From Candidatus Gastranaerophilales bacterium (GTDB lineage Bacteria > Cyanobacteriota > Vampirovibrionia > Gastranaerophilales > Gastranaerophilaceae), in the NCBI GenBank assembly GCA_944322975.1, contig CALUQS010000085.1, forward strand, positions 1 to 38,072: 38,072 bases of DNA, given 5' to 3'. Under the pieces are notes generated by a model. It saw only the letters and a list, made by a program, of their open reading frames with translations, did not search any database and was not told the DNA's origin. This document shows, in pieces, positions 7,650 to 16,546 of the stretch (positions within the stretch are counted from its first letter, which is position 1; the number at the start of each line of letters is the position of its first letter). Made by a program: the position numbers and the translations under genes.

Positions 7650-8051
7650 ATGAACAAACCTGATTTGATTGAAAAAACTCAGGCAAAAAATAACAAAAGA
7701 AAAAATAAAATCCGTTTTTACTATTCTTTTCTTACTATAGTATTGCTTGTTTGCCTTGTTCAAATAGGTTTTAGCGCTTTTAACAACATAACAAAAAGCA
7801 TTAGCTATCATGGCAAAATTAAAAAGATGAAAGCTCTTAACGAGCAGGCTTATGTTGAAAATCAAAGGCTGAAAGAAGAACTTGAAGATTTTAATTCAAC
7901 CAAAAGTCTCGAGGCAATTGCCAGAAACAATCTTAAAATGGCAGGCGAAGACGAAGTGCTTGTTATAATAAACAAACCGCAGGAACAAACAAGCAGTGAG
8001 AACACTAAAAAGAAAAAGACTTTAATAAAAAATAAAACACAAAAAAATTAA
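7650..8051 (+). CDS. Septum formation initiator (FtsB/DivIC-like) cell-division protein
   Basis: A small bitopic protein of the divisome core that links early and late division proteins. From the ATG at 7650 it has 133 residues: a basic cytoplasmic N-terminus, one membrane helix (about 24-44), a coiled coil (about 52-82) and the family's closing segment LEAIARNNLKMAGEDEVLVI. A Lys-rich tail follows. I prefer the start at 7650 because GGGG at 7640-7643 gives it a ribosome site; the in-frame ATG at 7638 has none. The promoter at 7588-7616 suggests independent transcription. DivIC and FtsB cannot be told apart at this level. Confidence 0.85.
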   Translation: MNKPDLIEKTQAKNNKRKNKIRFYYSFLTIVLLVCLVQIGFSAFNNITKSISYHGKIKKMKALNEQAYVENQRLKEELEDFNSTKSLEAIARNNLKMAGEDEVLVIINKPQEQTSSENTKKKKTLIKNKTQKN

Positions 8052-8130
8052 ACTTTTTGACAATATTTTTTAACCCGGCAATTGATTTTCACTCGTTTTT
8101 CTGCATAAATTATGCAAGGAAAACACTGCC

Positions 8131-9018
8131 ATGAAAAGACAAACAACAGGAATCTTAAACGGAGCAATAGCTGCTGCAAGTTACGGGACAAACCCGCTTT
8201 TTGCGCTGCCAATGTATGCCCACGGCATCGGGGTTAATTCTGTTCTTTTTTACAGGTATGCAATTGCTGTTTCTGTTTATTTTCTATGGATAAAATTTGT
8301 CAAAAAAACTTCTTTAAAAATTACGGTTAAAGAGGCTGTATGGCTTCTGGTATTCGGAATATTTTTTTCTTTGTCCTCTTTAACTCTTTTTGAAGCGTTT
8401 AAGTATATCGAAGCCGGCATTGCCTGCACAATACTTTTTATTTATCCGCTGCTTGTGGCTATAATTATGACACTGTTTTTTCACGAAAAATTAACTAAAA
8501 CAGTTATATTTTCAATAATATTAACCTTTGCCGGTATTACACTTTTATACCACGGAAAGCCCCAAACAACGCTTAACCTCCATGGTGTTGCCATAGTTTT
8601 GCTTTCGGCGTTATTATATGCACTTTATATAGTAGGGGTTAAAAATGTAAAAACAATTAAACATATAAAAACGGACAAATTGAGTTTTTATGTAATGTTA
8701 TTCGGTCTTCTTGTTTATGTTTACAATTTAGATTTTTGCACAAAGCTGCAAATGTTAGACTCGCCGTTTTTGCTGTTATGCACTGTTGGTCTCGCTCTTT
8801 TCCCGACAATAATATCGCTTGAAACACTTACAATTGCAATAAAACTAATCGGTTCAACCACAACGGCAATTTTAGGTGCACTTGAACCTTTGACTGCTAT
8901 ATTTTTCGGGGTTTTATTCTTTAATGAACAATTGACTTTAAGAATATCCATCGGCGTTATTTTGATTTTATCAGGGGTTTTTCTTGTTATCACAAGAAAA
9001 CAAATTAAAAAAAATTGA
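8131..9018 (+). CDS. EamA-family (drug/metabolite transporter superfamily) permease
   Basis: A 295-residue polytopic membrane protein with about ten hydrophobic helices in two repeated EamA halves. Each half ends in the family's typical segment: YIEAGIACTILFIYPLLVAI in the first, and GSTTTAILGALEPLTAIFFG then FNEQLT and a final helix in the second. These proteins export or import small metabolites such as amino acids, sugars or nucleotides. The substrate cannot be predicted. The start has AAGGA about 11 bases upstream. The tail is basic (RKQIKKN). No clear partner gene adjoins it. Confidence 0.9.
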   Translation: MKRQTTGILNGAIAAASYGTNPLFALPMYAHGIGVNSVLFYRYAIAVSVYFLWIKFVKKTSLKITVKEAVWLLVFGIFFSLSSLTLFEAFKYIEAGIACTILFIYPLLVAIIMTLFFHEKLTKTVIFSIILTFAGITLLYHGKPQTTLNLHGVAIVLLSALLYALYIVGVKNVKTIKHIKTDKLSFYVMLFGLLVYVYNLDFCTKLQMLDSPFLLLCTVGLALFPTIISLETLTIAIKLIGSTTTAILGALEPLTAIFFGVLFFNEQLTLRISIGVILILSGVFLVITRKQIKKN

Positions 9019-9119
9019 TTTAAAATATTGGGTTTTGTTAATTATTGTTACAATATTTCTTCTCAGGTATAAAGTTTTTTCAATATTTGCCGATAAACAA
9101 CATGTAGAAACAAATTGAT

Positions 9120-9144
9120 TCGCAAAAATAACAGGGTTTTGCGA
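9120..9144 (+). terminator. Hairpin in the gap after the EamA gene
   Basis: TCGCAAAA (9120-9127) pairs with TTTTGCGA (9137-9144). There is no T-run, so termination is uncertain. It overlaps the region just before the promoter-like TGATTATAAT ending at 9164. Confidence 0.35.
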
Positions 9145-9154
9145 TTAACAGCAG

Positions 9155-9164
9155 TGATTATAAT
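9155..9164 (+). promoter_or_regulatory. Extended -10 promoter element for the 96-aa gene
   Basis: TGATTATAAT is a TG-extended -10 box, with no good -35. It gives a leader of about 50 bases before the start at 9222. Confidence 0.4.
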
Positions 9165-9221
9165 ATGCGTCGAGCATTTTATAAATAAATGTATTAGTTA
9201 AGAAGAAAGTCCAGGAAGAAC

Positions 9222-9512
9222 ATGATTCTCGAATACTCTGTAAACGAAGCACAGGTTCAGCCGGCATGGCTCAAAACACTCTACGATTTGGTCGAAGAGC
9301 TAAATTGCAAGTGCAAAACCTACATTGATGAATCTTACAACAGATCCTACAAGCAATTCACAAGAACAAGAACTATTCAGGTCTATGGTTCTGAAACAAT
9401 GCTGTCATGGTTAAAGCTGAGAATGGAGCGCTACGCTCATTTTATCAACGCTTTTAACGATCAGGCAGATATCCAGACCAGCATGAAAGAAGAACACGAC
9501 GAAGACGAATAA
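9222..9512 (+). CDS. Conserved-looking hypothetical protein, 96 aa
   Basis: A soluble protein with no recognised domain. A good Shine-Dalgarno (AGGA, 6 bases before the ATG) and its own promoter-like box argue that it is real. It has a mixed alpha/beta look: a strand MILEYSVNEAQVQ, a helix WLKTLYDLVEELN, a Cys-Lys-Cys turn, a strand RTRTIQVYG and a helix TMLSWLKLRMERYAHFINAF. The tail is very acidic (EEHDEDE). It is followed convergently by gpsA with a 29-base gap and no obvious terminator. Function unknown. Confidence 0.7.
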   Translation: MILEYSVNEAQVQPAWLKTLYDLVEELNCKCKTYIDESYNRSYKQFTRTRTIQVYGSETMLSWLKLRMERYAHFINAFNDQADIQTSMKEEHDEDE

Positions 9513-9541
9513 AAACTGTAATTTATACTTAAATAACGGTT

Positions 9542-10546
9542 TTATTCACCTTTCAATTTTCTGTTCATAAGTTTGTCTAAAAGTTCTTGAGGTGTAATGT
9601 CTGTGTACACAGCCTCGTGTATTGCAGAAGAGATAGGAACTTCAATATTTAATTTTTTTGCCAGTTCACAAACAGCTTTAGAAGTTTTTACACCTTCTGC
9701 AACGGAACCAAGTTCTCTTAAAATGTCGTCGATTTTTTTGCCGCGTCCCAGCATCGAACCTACCGTAAAGTTGCGTGACATAGGACTTGAACAGGTTGCT
9801 ATCAAATCACCCATGCCTGACAATCCGTATAAAGTAGCCGGTTTTGCGCCAAGTGCTACGCTTATTCTTGTAATTTCCGCCATACCGCGCGTAAGCAGTG
9901 CACCGCGGCAGTTGTCGCCAAGTTTCATTGCATCGGCAAAACCTGAGGCAATAGCTATAACGTTTTTTAAACTTCCGCCGAGTTCCAGACCGATTATATC
10001 TTCATTGGTATAAAGCCGGAATTTTGAAGGTACAGTTAATTTTTCCTGCAAAAATTTAGAAACTTCGGGGTTGTTTTCGCAAGCTATTGATGCTGCTGTA
10101 GGACAGCCCATAAGAACTTCTTTTGCCAGAGTAGGGCCTGAAAGTACTGCAATATTTGCATTTGGCAATTCTTCTTTCATAACCTGACTCATACGCATCA
10201 AAGACGGCAGCTCAAGCCCTTTTGATGTATTAACTAATATCTGGTTTTCTTTTAAACCCTGACCGTTATTGAGTTTGGCAAGGTTTTGACAGACTTCTCT
10301 TATTCCTGAAGTTGCAACAACCAACAGAATTATATCAGCGTTTTCAACGGCTTTTTCAAGGTCAGAGGTTACTTCTACTTTGTCTTTAAGTTGAATCTCA
10401 AGCGGTTTTGAAGCTTGTTTTTTTGTGCGCAATTCTTCCGAGATATCCACATGCCTGCCCCAGACACAAACCTCGTCAAAATTATCCGTCAAAAGCCAGG
10501 TCAGTGTTAATCCCCAGCAGCCTGCACCTAAAACAGTAAGTTTCAT
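9542..10546 (-). CDS. gpsA: Glycerol-3-phosphate dehydrogenase [NAD(P)+]
   Basis: Reduces dihydroxyacetone phosphate to sn-glycerol-3-phosphate, the backbone for phospholipids and the substrate of PlsY encoded at 296-895. It has 334 residues, the normal length. The N-terminal nucleotide-binding motif is VLGAGCWGLTLTWLL (5-19). The catalytic-domain signature GSLKNVIAIASGFADAMKLG and the substrate-site segment GLSGMGDLIATCSSPMSRN are both intact. LSGPTLAKEV matches the conserved SGPxxAxE region. The start is the first ATG of the frame and falls at the Rossmann strand. Transcribed opposite to ahcY, with a shared 152-bp upstream region. Confidence 0.95.
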   Translation of the reverse strand: MKLTVLGAGCWGLTLTWLLTDNFDEVCVWGRHVDISEELRTKKQASKPLEIQLKDKVEVTSDLEKAVENADIILLVVATSGIREVCQNLAKLNNGQGLKENQILVNTSKGLELPSLMRMSQVMKEELPNANIAVLSGPTLAKEVLMGCPTAASIACENNPEVSKFLQEKLTVPSKFRLYTNEDIIGLELGGSLKNVIAIASGFADAMKLGDNCRGALLTRGMAEITRISVALGAKPATLYGLSGMGDLIATCSSPMSRNFTVGSMLGRGKKIDDILRELGSVAEGVKTSKAVCELAKKLNIEVPISSAIHEAVYTDITPQELLDKLMNRKLKGE

Positions 10547-10635
10547 AAAAGTAATCCCTTTTAAGCTGACAATGTTTTTATTATAGTTTATTAAGAATTT
10601 TTTGTAAAAAAGTTAATAATGCGTGTTCATGCTAA

Positions 10636-11973
<1,338 letters not shown>

Positions 11974-11992
11974 ACTTATTTTTTGTAAAAAC

Positions 11993-12027
11993 AAAAGTGC
12001 TGAACAAATTTGTTCAGCACTTTTTTA
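11993..12027 (+). terminator. Rho-independent terminator of ahcY
   Basis: AAAAGTGCTGAACA pairs with TGTTCAGCACTTTT around a short AT loop, followed by a T-run. Confidence 0.93.
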
Positions 12028-12083
12028 TTGTTTATAAAAATCAATTATCAATGCAATGGCTTGTAAACATAGAATTTTGCAAA

Positions 12084-12111
12084 AATCACGATTAAATTTT
12101 TAATCGTGATT
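12084..12111. repeat. Perfect 13-bp inverted repeat
   Basis: AATCACGATTAAA (12084-12096) and TTTAATCGTGATT (12099-12111) with a 2-base spacer. It lies about 100 bases upstream of the 52-aa ORF. It could be an operator or a second terminator. Confidence 0.5.
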
Positions 12112-12209
12112 GATTTGTTAAAATTTTGTAAATATTTTATCAAATCATGCAATAACTTGATTTTGCTTGTGTTTATATATATAAATGTGGAAAGTGCAGG
12201 TGTTCTTTA

Positions 12210-12368
12210 ATGTATAGTTTAACTTTTATGAGATTTTTAATAGGTCGTGACGCAGATGACTTTCTTATGGAAGAAAAAGAAGAACAAACCTTCAAAAAAC
12301 CGGTCGACAATCCAATATACAGATGTGTTAGATATGCGACAGTGCCTGTTGAAATAAAACACGAATGA
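12210..12368 (+). CDS. Small ORF, 52 aa, hypothetical
   Basis: It reads MYSLTFMRFLIGRDADDFLM, then an acidic EEKEEQ patch, then PVDNPIYRCVRYATVPVEIK and HE. An isolated transcription unit is suggested by the ahcY terminator and the 12084-12111 inverted repeat on one side and a strong terminator starting 24 bases after the stop on the other. CAGG lies 11 bases before the ATG, a weak, distant ribosome site. No family recognised. Confidence 0.45.
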   Translation: MYSLTFMRFLIGRDADDFLMEEKEEQTFKKPVDNPIYRCVRYATVPVEIKHE

Positions 12369-12391
12369 ACAGATTTTTTTATTGAAATATA

Positions 12392-12422
12392 AAAAACACT
12401 CCCAAAATTCGGGAGTGTTTTT
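12392..12422. terminator. Bidirectional terminator
   Basis: AAAAACACTCCC (12392-12403) pairs with GGGAGTGTTTTT (12411-12422). It is suited to stop both the small plus-strand ORF and the minus-strand DUF1858 gene. Confidence 0.9.
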
Positions 12423-12442
12423 ATTATAAATTTTTATTATTA

Positions 12443-12646
12443 CTAATCAGCAATTAAAGCATTAATTTCTGCAACCATAACATCAGGGTCTACCCCGTGG
12501 ACTTTTGCACCTGCTTCAAGGTTTTCAAATCTTGCTGCTGCACAACCTATACAACCAAGTCCGTATTTTGCAAAAACTTCTAATGCTTCCGGGTGATTTT
12601 GAACTATCTCTATAAGTCCCATGTCTTTTGTTACTTTTCCTGCCAT
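12443..12646 (-). CDS. DUF1858-domain protein (hybrid-cluster-associated redox disulfide type)
   Basis: A 67-residue protein that is one complete DUF1858-type domain. It opens VTKDMGLIEIVQNHPEALEV, followed by FAKYGLGCIGCAAARFENLE with a CxxC pair at about 32-35. The rest, VHGVDPDVMVAEINALIAD, completes the helical bundle. The domain also occurs at the N-terminus of ScdA/YtfE-like di-iron proteins and next to hybrid cluster proteins, which links it to redox or nitrosative stress handling. No such partner is next to it here. Shine-Dalgarno AAAGGA is 10 bases before the ATG. Confidence 0.88.
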   Translation of the reverse strand: MAGKVTKDMGLIEIVQNHPEALEVFAKYGLGCIGCAAARFENLEAGAKVHGVDPDVMVAEINALIAD

Positions 12647-12753
12647 AATGATTTATCCTTTCATACTTTAAAAATTTTTTTAAATTTGTTGACTATCATT
12701 TTAATTTCATTAATAAGATTATACATTGAAAAAATCTTTATGTGGAGTACACG

Positions 12754-13044
12754 TTGAGTTATCTGAAAGAAATATTAATTAAACTAAAAGACATTATCTT
12801 GCTGCTGCTTGCTTTTATAGGTATGGTGGCAGCTACTGTTTATGAAAAATATCTTACGAAAATTTATTTAATGCTCAAAGAGATATTTTATATGCCTCCT
12901 GCACCTGTCGGTTTGAACGCCATGGGGGTGCGGGCAAGATATCTCGATAAAATTTACAGGTGCAATTATAGTAAGAACCGTTTTTGTTCAGATATAATTT
13001 CTCCGGTTAACGACCCGTATTTAATTAATCCTGCGGAATTATAA
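12754..13044 (+). CDS. Small membrane-anchored hypothetical protein
   Basis: About 96 residues. I choose the TTG at 12754 because GTGGAG at 12742-12747 sits 6 bases upstream as a ribosome site; a GTG start at 12742 would overlap that site. One hydrophobic helix (about 10-30, DIILLLLAFIGMVAATVYEKY) follows a short amphipathic start. The remainder, with Tyr/Pro/Cys residues (FYMPPAPVG, YRCNYSKNRFC), has no recognised family. It ends 10 bases from the convergent gene at 13055. Confidence 0.55.
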   Translation: MSYLKEILIKLKDIILLLLAFIGMVAATVYEKYLTKIYLMLKEIFYMPPAPVGLNAMGVRARYLDKIYRCNYSKNRFCSDIISPVNDPYLINPAEL

Positions 13045-13054
13045 CAATATTTTT

Positions 13055-14044
13055 TTATAATTCTTCTTTTCTTTTTTCTGCCAAACTGCCCTGAGAATCG
13101 ATATCCGCAACAAGTTTTATAATAGAATGGATAATAATTAAAAGCTGTGGCGTAACTTTTAAACTTTTTGAAAAAGTCACACCGGTTTCGTGTTTATCTT
13201 GTTCGTTATCAGATTTTGCACGTGTTGTATAAGACGGCGGATTTTTGAGAATAAATTTTGTATCTGCTTTTACCTCTTCATTAAATTTATCTTTTGGAAA
13301 ATCCTCTCGGCAATTTACATCCATATCATAACCGTCGTCTTGTTTATACAAAAATATTTTTACTATGCCGTAGTTTTTAGTTGTTATATAGATAGTTATT
13401 GTATCTTGTGCTTCTGCTTTTTGACCGGTTTCTTCACTGACCCCGCCAAAGCTGAAACCGCTGCTTTCATTGAGCGGCAGCCATGGCAGATACATTATCA
13501 TAAAACTTTTTAAAATTTGTGATTGAGATGCGTCGTTTGCAGGTATACAGGCATTTATTAAAACAGACATTTCTTTGAGCTGCTGTGTGTTATAAATGCC
13601 TGATTGGTTCATTGTCGCAATCATTTTTGCTATTTTTTCAAGCGCTGTTTTTCCGTTTGTTTGTAATAATACAAGCAGTTTAGACAAATCAAGCTCTTTA
13701 TTCATTAAAGCTAAAAGCTCCTGTGCAGAAACTTTTTTTCCGTCAGTAACAACGGTTTCTAAAAGCTGGGCAATGTTTTCCGGAAAATCGAATAAATGAC
13801 GCATAAGCCATGACTGCTGGGCATTAGAAAGTTCTTTAAGCATCATCTGGGTCTGTAAAATATTTTGCTGCTGTGTCATGTTTTGTGCGATATTTTGGGC
13901 GGTTTGCTGTACCATTTTCATAACTTGCTGCTGCGCGTGCTGAAAATTTTCGTTAGCAATTTTACCGGGCTGCTGCGCTACAGGTTTGCCGGTGCTGTAA
14001 TCAAATACATTTTTAAAAAATTGCCCGAGGCTTAAATCGCTCAT
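13055..14044 (-). CDS. Hypothetical protein with Gln-rich N-terminus
   Basis: A 329-residue, apparently soluble protein. Residues 30-75 are strongly Gln/Met-rich and probably form a helix (AQQQVMKMVQQTAQNIAQNM, then TQQQNILQTQ). A helical middle of Leu-rich repeats (LLALMNKELDLSKLLVLLQ) follows. Then comes a beta-rich segment around 215-245 (DTITIYITTKNYGIVKIFLY). The tail is charged. The last beta segment recalls C-terminal domains of flagellar hook-length-control-type proteins, but there are no flagellar genes here, so I do not assign a function. No signal peptide. Weak Shine-Dalgarno (GAAAG). The small Cys-rich gene lies upstream on the same strand, 67 bases away. Confidence 0.65.
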   Translation of the reverse strand: MSDLSLGQFFKNVFDYSTGKPVAQQPGKIANENFQHAQQQVMKMVQQTAQNIAQNMTQQQNILQTQMMLKELSNAQQSWLMRHLFDFPENIAQLLETVVTDGKKVSAQELLALMNKELDLSKLLVLLQTNGKTALEKIAKMIATMNQSGIYNTQQLKEMSVLINACIPANDASQSQILKSFMIMYLPWLPLNESSGFSFGGVSEETGQKAEAQDTITIYITTKNYGIVKIFLYKQDDGYDMDVNCREDFPKDKFNEEVKADTKFILKNPPSYTTRAKSDNEQDKHETGVTFSKSLKVTPQLLIIIHSIIKLVADIDSQGSLAEKRKEEL

Positions 14045-14111
14045 ATTGTGCTTTCATTAGTGGATTTGTGGATTTAATTATTATTTAATAATTTTTTTAA
14101 ATAAATCTATT

Positions 14112-14315
14112 TTAAAATTTATTTTGCTGGCTTTTTTCAAAAACTTCTCTGCTTTTTGCAAGCGCCTTGTGTTTAAAAGAACACATGCCGTTTTCTCTGT
14201 CAAAAACACCTATGCTTGTAAGTCTGTTCGATACAAACTCATTTATGTCGGAAGGTGCAATAAACAGAGCGCATTCAGGCGTGCATTCGTCGAAATTAAA
14301 AGGGCATTTTTTCAT
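14112..14315 (-). CDS. Small cysteine-rich protein, 67 aa
   Basis: Starts MKKCPFNFDECTPECALF and has four Cys (about residues 4, 10, 14 and 45) in the pattern C-x5-C-x3-C ... C, suggesting a metal- or disulfide-stabilised mini-domain like those in small phage and mobile-element proteins. The start at 14315 has AGGAG 8 bases upstream; the longer open frame to 14408 has no ribosome site. The tail is basic (KALAKSREVFEKSQQNKF). Function unknown. It may be co-transcribed with the gene at 13055-14044. Confidence 0.6.
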   Translation of the reverse strand: MKKCPFNFDECTPECALFIAPSDINEFVSNRLTSIGVFDRENGMCSFKHKALAKSREVFEKSQQNKF

Positions 14316-14499
14316 AATTGTTTTCTCCTGTCCCAACCCTATTTTTGCACTTTTGGGCAAATTGTGCATACGCATTTCAGGTGATTTTTCAAAAACACAT
14401 GTTAACAAAATTTAATAATGTATTATAATAATCATGACATACCGTAAAAAATCCGTATATACTTAATTGTTAATAAATCAGGCGTGTGAAAGGACTATT

Positions 14500-14745
14500 A
14501 TGATACAAAATCTTTTAGGTTTAATTTCCCAAACATTGACTCCGCGGCAGACGACTGCGATTACAACAGTCCGTCCCGCAACATCTAATCCTTTTGCCGC
14601 TCCGTCAACAAATCCTTTTATGCAAAACACTTCCGTATCCTCAAACTTTTACGGAAAAAACCAGCCTGTAAGGGGCGGTTATTTTGCGGGATATTACAAT
14701 GGAAAACCCAATATTGTCGGAAGAAGACTTTTTGTTGAAGTTTAA
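14500..14745 (+). CDS. Small Pro/Ser/Thr/Asn-rich hypothetical protein, 81 aa
   Basis: Starts MIQNLLGLISQTLTPRQ. AAAGGAC 6-7 bases upstream favours this start over a longer frame from 14467. The middle is low complexity and probably disordered (RPATSNPFAAPSTNPFMQN). The end, VRGGYFAGYYNGKPNIVG, is Gly/Tyr-rich. No family, signal peptide or membrane helix. It has its own terminator at 14785-14820, so it is probably an independent unit. Confidence 0.55.
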   Translation: MIQNLLGLISQTLTPRQTTAITTVRPATSNPFAAPSTNPFMQNTSVSSNFYGKNQPVRGGYFAGYYNGKPNIVGRRLFVEV

Positions 14746-14782
14746 TCACGCAATATTATCCGGCAGGGTTAACTAAAAATTT

Positions 14783-14824
14783 AAAAAAGCCTTACTGTTG
14801 AGAGAAACAGGAAGGCTTTTATTT
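14783..14824 (+). terminator. Rho-independent terminator of the 81-aa gene
   Basis: AAAAGCCTT (14785-14793) pairs with AAGGCTTTT (14812-14820), with an inner CTGTT/AACAG pairing, then ATTTT. Confidence 0.85.
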
Positions 14825-14883
14825 TGGGTTTTCATCGTGACAAAATAAATCGATACTATGGTGTCCGGTTGAAAACGCAACTG

Positions 14884-16257
14884 TTAATTATTATCTAAAA
14901 TGTTTTGAACAACCGTATTTAATTCAAAGGTGTCAGTTTTTTTGTTGTAAGTAACTTTTGGGAATGTCATTTCTTTCGGGGCGTTGTTAAGAATAACTTC
15001 AAATTGACCATTGTTATCAGGTTTATACCCGCCTTGTGTCCCTTTTTTAACCAGGGCGTTTTGGAGTATTGTTGTGTTGCCTCCGGCATTCCTACTTTTC
15101 CAGCCTGAAGCCATACCCTTATCAAAAGAATACGATTTAAAACGAGTGTCAACAATTCTTGAGTTTTGTATTCTGTTTACAACTTCTTTCAAAAATGCAT
15201 CATCACCATATTTGGCAACTTGCATTGCATCTGCAAGTGTTAATGTTTCTTTTGAAGAAAGAAAATCATATAAGTTTGTAGTCGGAGAACAGTTGTATCT
15301 TCCGGTATATTCGCTGATTTTTGTGTTTTGAGCTTTTTGTTTGTTAGTTTCTAATAATTGACGAATTTGTTTTTCTAAATTTTTGTCAACAACAATACTG
15401 TCAAACATGCCAACTGTTTTGTCTCCGCGATACAAATTCACGTCTGTACTTATTTTGTATTTTGATAAAGCCTCGCTTAATTCTTTTACGGCTGTTGGAT
15501 TGTTTGCAAATCTATCACTGGATTCAACATATAAACCAAGCTGTTTTATACCGGTGAGACTGTCTTTTCTCATTACCTGTATTTGTTCAGGTGTAATTTT
15601 TTTCAACATTGAGACCGATGGTGTACAACCAAAACTGCTGCCCCATTCTATAACTAAATCACGCTGGTTTGACATCATATATTCATAAGTTTTAGGATTA
15701 TATTTTTTCATAATTAACATATTCATATAATGTTCAATTTGAGGTTTAAATTTTAAATTATCAACTTCGGAAAAAACTTTTCTTATATCAGCAATAGGCA
15801 TTTCCTTAGCTGTTTGAATAGAAGCAGTTCCGTATCCTTCCATCATTTTTATTAAGTCAAATGCTGAACCTTTTTCGGAACCTAATAAAACAAATTTTTC
15901 CGGAAATTCTCTGCGGAAAGTTTCCAGTTGTTTATAATAGAAATATTCTAACTCATCAGCAACCTCGATTTTCCCTGCTTTTACATTTTCAACAACCTCA
16001 GGAAGATTTCTTTCAATATATTCTGCCTTATAATTGCGTCTTAATTGCGATAAAGTATCATCGGCAGCTTTGTTTATTTCCTGACATCTTTTAGACGCAA
16101 GTGAAACAGTATCACAGGTCAAATTATGTGAATAATGCAGACCGTCCAGTTTAACCGGATTGATAGGTTTTGTTTGTAAAATACCTGTTTTGCCTGCTGC
16201 TTTAACCCAGGAAGCTGTTTTTTGTGCTAAATTAATTCCAATTTTTTCTAAACCCAT
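14884..16257 (-). CDS. Protein with C-terminal ADP-ribosyltransferase-like domain (candidate effector/toxin)
   Basis: A 457-residue protein. The C-terminal 190 residues carry an arginine-serine-glutamate ART layout in order. NLYRGDKTVGMF holds the candidate NAD-binding Arg277. FKSYSFDKGMASGW holds SYS at 375-377 in the position of the STS motif, followed by an Ala and an aromatic as in ART exoenzymes. GQFEVIL holds Q418-x-E420 in the place of the ExE/QxE catalytic turn. QxE is the form of C3-like enzymes, which modify Asn or Gln. The N-terminal 230 residues are helical and charged with no recognised family. No signal peptide or membrane helix is seen, so any export would use another route. 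There is no adjacent immunity gene. The call is from motif order and spacing only. Confidence 0.65.
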   Translation of the reverse strand: MGLEKIGINLAQKTASWVKAAGKTGILQTKPINPVKLDGLHYSHNLTCDTVSLASKRCQEINKAADDTLSQLRRNYKAEYIERNLPEVVENVKAGKIEVADELEYFYYKQLETFRREFPEKFVLLGSEKGSAFDLIKMMEGYGTASIQTAKEMPIADIRKVFSEVDNLKFKPQIEHYMNMLIMKKYNPKTYEYMMSNQRDLVIEWGSSFGCTPSVSMLKKITPEQIQVMRKDSLTGIKQLGLYVESSDRFANNPTAVKELSEALSKYKISTDVNLYRGDKTVGMFDSIVVDKNLEKQIRQLLETNKQKAQNTKISEYTGRYNCSPTTNLYDFLSSKETLTLADAMQVAKYGDDAFLKEVVNRIQNSRIVDTRFKSYSFDKGMASGWKSRNAGGNTTILQNALVKKGTQGGYKPDNNGQFEVILNNAPKEMTFPKVTYNKKTDTFELNTVVQNILDNN

Positions 16258-16546
16258 AATAAAATACCTAAAATAATCTAACCTTAGTTATATAAAGTAT
16301 TTTTCACAGATAAAATTGCTTTTCTTAACAAACTTTTACAATTGTAATACTCAGGCTGTTCTAAAAGTAATCATTCAGGGCGCAGTATGAATGACACACC
16401 GCCCCAAAGCATTCTCTTTTCATTTGGGCGAGGAATCTAACCGGCACTTTGGGAGACTAAATTTAATGCGGCAGCGCAGTGAAGGGCTGCTAAATGCAGC
16501 CCTTCATGTTCGATTTCAATACACTTTTTCCGGTTATATAAATTTA
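16258..16546. other. Intergenic region with a strong hairpin
   Basis: A 289-bp gap between two minus-strand genes. Its middle (about 16350-16520) is less AT-rich than the flanks. It includes a perfect 10-bp hairpin, GAAGGGCTGC (16481-16490) with GCAGCCCTTC (16496-16505), lacking a T-run. No convincing gene. It may be a small RNA or a mobile-element relic, or the hairpin may act as a terminator or mRNA 3' stabiliser for the gene ending at 16547. Confidence 0.4.
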
